From Lachancea mirantina (lineage: Eukaryota; Ascomycota; Saccharomycetes; Saccharomycetales; Saccharomycetaceae): a DNA stretch of 64,000 nt. The notes below the pieces were generated by a model that was not told where the DNA came from, made no database searches, and saw only the letters and a program-made list of their open reading frames with translations. Below, in pieces: positions 59,256 to 64,000 of the stretch (within the stretch, counting starts at the first letter, position 1; each line of letters starts with the position of its first letter). The position numbers and the translations under genes are program-made. The stretch spans positions 1,714,693 to 1,778,692 of the forward strand of contig LT598468.1 of the NCBI GenBank assembly GCA_900074745.1, read 5' to 3'.

Positions 59256-60469
59256 GGTAGCTATGATTACTGTTTAAAATGTATAGATTCATTAAAATTG
59301 GAGAACCAAGACTGCTTCCACACGCGCTTTTTGTATCAAATCAAACAGGAATTAATAATATGTATACCAAGCAAAGCCTTCTCGAAGTTGTCCACCCTTG
59401 AAGACAGTAAAACCGAAAGACATCGCAAACAATCAGTGTCCCAGGCGTACTCAGTTAAACGCTGCTTAGCTTTAAGTCATTTCCTGACAAATATAATCAC
59501 TGTCCCGGAAAAAAGACACTGAAGGAAAAAATCAAAAAAGCCCGATGCTGAAAAAATAATGGCTTTTAAATCGCATATCGTTATCGTAAGAAACAATTAC
59601 AGTGTATTCTGTTGGATAGTGTGGAACAAAACTATCATAGTATTTTTAGCACAATTTGAAAGCTCATCATAGAAGATGGCTTGATTTTGTTTGATTTAGG
59701 AATTCAATCTGTAACAACCAAAGTCTTACACATCAACCATGCCACATTCCTTCGATCACTTAAAAGCGATTGAACTTTAGGTTTCCACTCATTCATGTTT
59801 CAGTAACCTTTTGATTCCAAAGAGTTGAGAATTCCTTTGTTCCTCCTAAAGGGGCCATTTTCCGTTATGAGGCTTGCGGATTTCTACGGCGGAGTAAAAC
59901 GCACGTCTTGAATAGTTAGAAAATGCTCGCTCTGCCGTCAACGAAGCTGATAAGATGCTCTTGCTAAAGGTATATGATTGTATCCCATGGAAGCTGCAAG
60001 CCTTCAATCAATCTTACGATCATATATCTTCAGCGACCGTCATCGGAGTTTATTAAACAACTATTCATGATAACCAGATATGTACAACTTATTGGGTAGA
60101 TTTTTGCATTGACGAGCGTCCCAAAACTTGCTTCTTACATGCCCCTCTTTCATCATACACAAGAATTCATGTGTTCCAAATTCTTCATAACAATCTCTCC
60201 CACGAAGCTGAAAAAATCAGCTTCAATGATTCTAGACCACTTATTTCGTTTTCAAAGAAACCTCCTTTCTCATGATTCCCCGATAGCCGTGCAGTTTTAC
60301 GGTTAAGGGCCTTGCCATTCATCTCAACAACATCTTGAAAGAAGGATGCGTTAGCTTTGTCGTTCATTTCACAGCGCTCGCCCACCTGCTACAGGCAAAC
60401 CACGGAGGGACTGATTTTAATGGCTACTTTCATCGGCACCTTCTCGTTTTGGTGAATCATATTACCATC
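59256..60469. other. 1.2-kb gene-free region between JLP1 and MGT1
   Basis: Holds the JLP1 promoter and the MGT1 3' end. Small frames up to 106 codons exist, but none has a domain or conserved look. The one notable structure is an imperfect inverted repeat at 59967-60030. Confidence 0.4.
59967..60030. repeat. Long hairpin, 16-bp stem
   Basis: AAGGTATATGATTGTA (59967-59982) can pair with TACGATCATATATCTT (60015-60030), leaving a 32-base loop. All 16 pairs form in RNA if two G-U pairs are allowed. It could be part of a structured RNA or an old insertion. Confidence 0.5.
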
Positions 60470-61015
60470 TCAATCAGAGGCTGATAGTGGCGTCTTTATC
60501 TTTTCAAGATTCAACAAGTTTCTTTTTAAGGGAAGGGACCACCTGTAGCCACCTAGATCACCATTTGTTCTCAACACTCGGTGACATGGTACGAATAGGG
60601 CAATCTTGTTTTGTGCGCAAGCGTTGGCTACAGCCCTTGACGCTGTTGGCATACCAAGCACCTCAGCAATAGCTTTATATGTGGTTGTGCTACCACTGTC
60701 TATGTTCATTAATTGTTTCCATACCTGCCTTTGAAAATCCGTGCCGAAAATAAACTCTACTTGTGGTGCCGGAAATCGTTTCTCAAGCACTTGACCGACG
60801 TAATCAACGCTCTGACCACCTTTTCGTTCTTGAAGAATATACCTTTTCTTGGATTTTTCAGCTAAATTAGCAAAAGCGTTCTCCGCTTCACACAACAGGA
60901 CACTTTTATCTTCCCCAAAGGCAGCATAAACGATGTGACCATCGCCTGGCCGTGAAATTAGGATTGTTGAAAGATCCTCGAAATCTCCAAATGTGTAAGC
61001 CAAGTGTTCCGCCAT
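60470..61015 (-). CDS. MGT1: 6-O-methylguanine-DNA methyltransferase
   Basis: Suicide repair protein that takes the methyl group from O6-methylguanine. The protein has 181 residues (S. cerevisiae: 188). The C-terminal domain has the helix-turn-helix segment around GMPTASRAVANACAQN with its conserved Arg, the active-site motif PCHRV (about residue 142), and the GGYRWSLPLKRNLL stretch that follows. The N-terminal domain is short, as in yeast. It lies on the minus strand with 1.2-1.3 kb of gene-free DNA on each side and is not syntenic with S. cerevisiae MGT1 (YDL200C). Confidence 0.95.
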   Translation of the reverse strand: MAEHLAYTFGDFEDLSTILISRPGDGHIVYAAFGEDKSVLLCEAENAFANLAEKSKKRYILQERKGGQSVDYVGQVLEKRFPAPQVEFIFGTDFQRQVWKQLMNIDSGSTTTYKAIAEVLGMPTASRAVANACAQNKIALFVPCHRVLRTNGDLGGYRWSLPLKRNLLNLEKIKTPLSASD

Positions 61016-62362
61016 TTTCTTTGATCGAACTTTAGTCTGAGAGGGTAGTTTCTCGAAACGAAGATCAGTTTTTTACAATCAGTCTTCACTGTGTCATTAT
61101 TACTCACTGGAAGAACTCCGCTCGCACGTCGAAAGGCATTGATCGAAAAAGGCAGTCCCATTCATATTCGACTACCGTTACTCTATTCTTATACTTATTC
61201 CTAAATCCACAGATCTCTAGGTCTATTAAAGGGCAGAATCACTGCATGTTGAACTTTTTGGGAAAGCCGCGAATGGTGCTAGCGTCAGTTTCCAGCAAGC
61301 CGCACGATGCGGACTAGTATTCTTGTAAGATTAGCAGAAAGTATTAACATACCATCTGAACTCGTACGCGAAGTTTTCCCGAGAAGACTTCTCACTTGCT
61401 TAGAAGAAGAATCTACATCTCGATTTCATACAAGAATTGGACTCTTTGCGATCCTCAGCAACAGTCCAACGCTAAAACTGTGAATTAGGAACAAAAAGGT
61501 TCTTCCCTTGATGTTGGTGGGCATTTCTGAAAAATGACATTATCTTTTGAGCTAGTGGTACAGTTGTGACACGCGATGAGCGCATTAAGGTTGGACTATG
61601 CTCTAGTTGATCTACAAGACTGCTAGAAAACCTAACCTAACCATCTCTACCAATTAGATTTGAAAAAGTTCATCCTTCACTTCCATGAAATTCATTAAGC
61701 AAGAGCTCTTAATACTATTGCCTTACAAATATTGACACATTAGTGCAACATGAGGAAAGGAATATGGCAATTAGGCAATCAGTTATCTTTACTAATAAGT
61801 TTCAACTTATCCCTACATCATGTTCTTGGTATTGTTGCTCGTCAAACACGTTATTTGATGAATTACGAGACTGCTCCTTCAAACCGTGGCAATGGATAGT
61901 AACGCTGATAGGCGACGGATCGAAGGTCTTGACAAATGCAAAAATACGCGTTTAATTATAGTTAATTTGTCATGCTGACGTACGCCTTAGGAATCCTACA
62001 TTAAGTTGGCCATTGTGAATAGTTTGGTTCTGCATAATTCTTAATTAATTCGGGCTTTCTTGTCAGCATCAACGCTTCACATGAAGGCTTACTTTCCGTT
62101 ATGCTGCCTTCTTACATGGTAATAGAATCGTTCTCAACACTATGCGGAATTTGTCACATTAGAAGCCGACTAAGACTCCCAAGAAGTTAAAGCTTACTGC
62201 TTGAGCTTTAACTCATCATTAACTGTCTCTTTATATGATGCAGACCTTGCAGAGACCTTTTCATGCTGTTCTTGAGCATCCGTTATTGCTAATTCAAGCA
62301 ACCAATTGGGGATTGCGCTAGAGATAGAGTACGAAATTCAGCTTATAGTCTCTTAGATGAGT
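61016..62362. other. 1.35-kb gene-free region between MGT1 and GAL7
   Basis: Contains the MGT1 promoter and the GAL7 3' end. The longest frame (61743-61955) starts at GTG. A perfect 10-bp inverted repeat lies at 62185-62213. A short CCTAACCTAACC string lies near 61630. No transposon, LTR ends or RNA gene recognised. Confidence 0.4.
62185..62213. repeat. Perfect 10-bp inverted repeat downstream of GAL7
   Basis: AGTTAAAGCT (62185-62194) and its complement (62204-62213) flank a 9-base loop, 150 bp beyond the GAL7 stop codon. It could stabilise a GAL7 transcript end; it may also be chance. Confidence 0.5.
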
Positions 62363-63466
62363 TCAATCTAAATTTTCGGAATAATGAGTTATCCCATCCA
62401 AGGTGCGCAATCGCTCGGCGGCTTGTTCCGCCGTCAAGTCTCTTTGGGGCTCTCCTAAAAGCTCAAATCCAACCAGAAACTTGCGCACGGTCGCCGATCT
62501 AAGCAAGGGAGGATAAAAGTGCATATGAAACCAAGAAATTTTCTTTTCTTCCTCTGATGCATTTAACGGAGCTTGATGAGTTCCCATAGAGTACGGGAAA
62601 CTCGTGGAAAACAGGTTGTCGTATTTCGTAGTCAAGTTCTTGAGAATTGCCGCTAGGTCGCTTTGTTGTTTTGCATTAAATTCCTTCAAAGACGGCAGGT
62701 GTGTCTTGCTTACGACCAAGGTCTCAAAAGGCCATATGGCCCAAAAGGGAACGAGAACAACGAAGGAATCATTTTCAACCACCACTCTCTCTCTTTCGCT
62801 CAACTCTATTTCCATATATGAGTCTAGCATATGCTTTGAAAAGCTATCTTGAAACTTCTTGAAAGAAGTAAATTCTTTCATCAGCTCGTTTGGAACTGTG
62901 CTTAAACACCAGGCTTGTCCATGAGGGTGAAGGTTTGAGCAACCCATAGCCGTCCCCTTGTTCTCAAAGATTTGGACGTATTTGAAGGGTTTTCCCTGGT
63001 TAGCTTCTTCTTCCAATTGCCTGTATAGAGATATCCACGCTTCAACAACTCTGACAATTTCCTTGTGCATCATAAGGGGTAGCGTTAGATTATGTTTAGG
63101 GCTGAAGCAAATAACGTAGCAGTTTCCTTCCACCGAACTTGTTTTGAAAAGTTGATCTCGTTCACTGTCATTGCCCCGGCCCTGACTCAACCCAGGTTGA
63201 TTAAGTTTGACAGCTGCATAGTCATTGGGAAAGATGAACGTAGAGCCGTAATTGGGATTTTTGGAGCCAGTAGCTCTGAGATTTCTAGGACACAAATAGC
63301 AACTCTCATCATATTCTGCAATTTCCAGTTTTGATGGTGCTTCTTGCTGTCCCAGCCAAGGCCTTTTTGCTCGATGCGGTGAGACTAATACCCATGTGTC
63401 CGTCAAAGGGTTATATCTTCTGTGAGAATTATCTGTAAAATCAAAGGTGCTATCGTCTGATGCCAT
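62363..63466 (-). CDS. GAL7: Galactose-1-phosphate uridylyltransferase
   Basis: Leloir pathway enzyme that exchanges UDP between UDP-glucose and galactose-1-phosphate. The protein has 367 residues from the ATG at 63466 (S. cerevisiae: 366); the frame extends 10 codons upstream only from a TTG. Strong family stretches are present: RRYNPLTDTWVLVSPHRAKR, a zinc-binding pair in CYLCPRN (about 55), SNLHPHGQAW with the catalytic HPH (about 178), and FPYSMGTHQAPLN. It is head-to-tail with the GAL10 3' end, the gene order GAL10-GAL7 known from S. cerevisiae and relatives. Confidence 0.97.
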   Translation of the reverse strand: MASDDSTFDFTDNSHRRYNPLTDTWVLVSPHRAKRPWLGQQEAPSKLEIAEYDESCYLCPRNLRATGSKNPNYGSTFIFPNDYAAVKLNQPGLSQGRGNDSERDQLFKTSSVEGNCYVICFSPKHNLTLPLMMHKEIVRVVEAWISLYRQLEEEANQGKPFKYVQIFENKGTAMGCSNLHPHGQAWCLSTVPNELMKEFTSFKKFQDSFSKHMLDSYMEIELSERERVVVENDSFVVLVPFWAIWPFETLVVSKTHLPSLKEFNAKQQSDLAAILKNLTTKYDNLFSTSFPYSMGTHQAPLNASEEEKKISWFHMHFYPPLLRSATVRKFLVGFELLGEPQRDLTAEQAAERLRTLDGITHYSENLD

Positions 63467-63843
63467 CTCAATCAGCCTATATGAAACATTGTACAATGGG
63501 AGTGTGTTGTGACATTCTGTGTTTCCTGTTCGCCTTTTATTTTATATTGACCATTTTAAGATGGGGATTTTCTTACTCTCCGGAAAAAATCCGGGGTGAC
63601 GCGAATCGGTACGGAGAAACGGATCAAAACAAAGCTTAGAATATGTGCCCCGAAAAGAAAAAAAAAGTCACATTCAAATGATAATTAAATAATTGGTGGG
63701 TACCTTTGTTGACCTTCAGCATTGTCAATGTTAGGAAGAATCCACAAACGCCATACTAATTCGCGAGTTGCATAACCGTTGGATATCATATTAATTAGAT
63801 GTAGACGTGTCTTTTCGTAGTTCATTTGCAATACGTGAGCATC
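63467..63843 (-). promoter_or_regulatory. GAL7 promoter
   Basis: A TATA element TATAAAAT (minus strand, 63539-63546) is 73 bp from the GAL7 ATG. Upstream is a CGG-rich cluster (63580-63624). It contains CCGGAAAAAATCCGG (63580-63594), three exact CGGANNA motifs (63581, 63612 and 63620) and the best Gal4-like match, CGG-N11-TCG (63592-63608). No perfect CGG-N11-CCG is present. GTCAC pentamers (Rtg1/Rtg3 R-box) occur at 63509-63513 and 63596-63600 on the minus strand and at 63667-63671 on the plus strand. Confidence 0.6.
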
Positions 63844-64000
63844 TTATCGAGTTCGAAATTTGTAGATTATTCTCGAACCGTACTTTTCGCCAATATTTAG
63901 CATGACAGCATTCTTCCACGGATCAATGTTGATCGCGTCAATGAACCTCCCCGGTTCACAACAAAAGCCAGCCCTTGGTGCAAAGTCAGGATGGCTGATG
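63844..64000 (-). CDS. GAL10: GAL10 C-terminus (aldose 1-epimerase domain), partial
   Basis: The last 52 codons of a minus-strand gene whose start lies beyond the window. The stop TAA is at 63844-63846. The translated end contains FAPRAGFCCEPGRF and IGEKYGSRIIYKF, matching the mutarotase domain at the C-terminus of yeast Gal10 (UDP-glucose 4-epimerase fused to galactose mutarotase). Position next to GAL7 supports GAL10 over a free-standing mutarotase, but the epimerase half is not visible here. Confidence 0.85.
   Translation of the reverse strand, partial: ISHPDFAPRAGFCCEPGRFIDAINIDPWKNAVMLNIGEKYGSRIIYKFRTR

Noticed and set aside
60109-60306. 65-codon frame between JLP1 and MGT1
   Set aside because: Length is within chance and there is no domain or codon bias.
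61626-61642. Telomere-like CCTAACCTAACC string
   Set aside because: Only about two short units, unlike the long complex telomere repeats of this yeast family.
61743-61955. 70-codon frame between MGT1 and GAL7
   Set aside because: Starts at GTG and has an unconvincing composition.

Overview
The window is nuclear DNA of a budding yeast (Saccharomycetaceae). Genes are compact and nearly all intronless, and about 33 of them match named Saccharomyces cerevisiae genes along most of their length. Between about 3 and 35.4 kb, orthologs of genes from S. cerevisiae chromosome IV left (PRP9, DBP10, SLM3, GPR1, NAT1, SIR2, PRP11, MTF2, FAD1, MRP10, NPC2, SIT4) alternate with orthologs from chromosome XV left (MET22, INP54, RIB2, RTG1, HST1, NUF2, NBA1, SDH5). 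There is one copy where S. cerevisiae has a pair (SIR2/HST1, RIB2/PUS9, UPC2/ECM22). This interleaving is what a lineage that branched before the whole-genome duplication should show. A Lachancea-like species is my best guess, from general resemblance only.

Layout. 1-3.2 kb: sterol regulator UPC2 with its long upstream region. 3.2-35.4 kb: the doubly syntenic block, covering splicing (PRP9, PRP11), ribosome assembly (DBP10), mitochondrial tRNA thiolation (SLM3), sulphur/phosphonucleotide metabolism (MET22), glucose sensing (GPR1), phosphoinositide turnover (INP54), riboflavin and FAD synthesis (RIB2, FAD1), N-terminal acetylation (NAT1), retrograde signalling (RTG1), silencing (SIR2), kinetochore (NUF2), bud-neck polarity (NBA1), mitochondrial expression and respiration (MTF2, MRP10, SDH5), sterol transfer (NPC2) and PP2A-like signalling (SIT4). 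A flavin monooxygenase-like gene without an S. cerevisiae counterpart at this position sits between NUF2 and NBA1.

35.4-36.6 kb is a gene-poor synteny break. 36.6-55.2 kb follows S. cerevisiae chromosome XVI right (GDB1, ATG13, PZF1, RPO26, MLC2, SKI3, RPC82, QCR2) in unchanged order and orientation; RPO26 carries the only intron I could support. 55.2-64 kb is a looser region with long gene-free stretches: a ferric-reductase-family gene, a JLP1 sulfonate dioxygenase, MGT1, and then the GAL cluster (GAL7 and the 3' end of GAL10, which runs off the window).

I found no rRNA, tRNA, transposon, centromere or CRISPR array. The most notable signals are regulatory: paired PAC boxes plus RRPE before DBP10, a CACGTG-bearing inverted repeat before NPC2, tiny upstream ORFs that abut the SLM3 and ferric reductase starts, and a GAL7 promoter that lacks a canonical Gal4 site in this window but holds CGGANNA and GTCAC motifs. 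I did not find an obviously new multi-gene system. All assignments rest on reading the sequence and on remembered family features, not on database searches.
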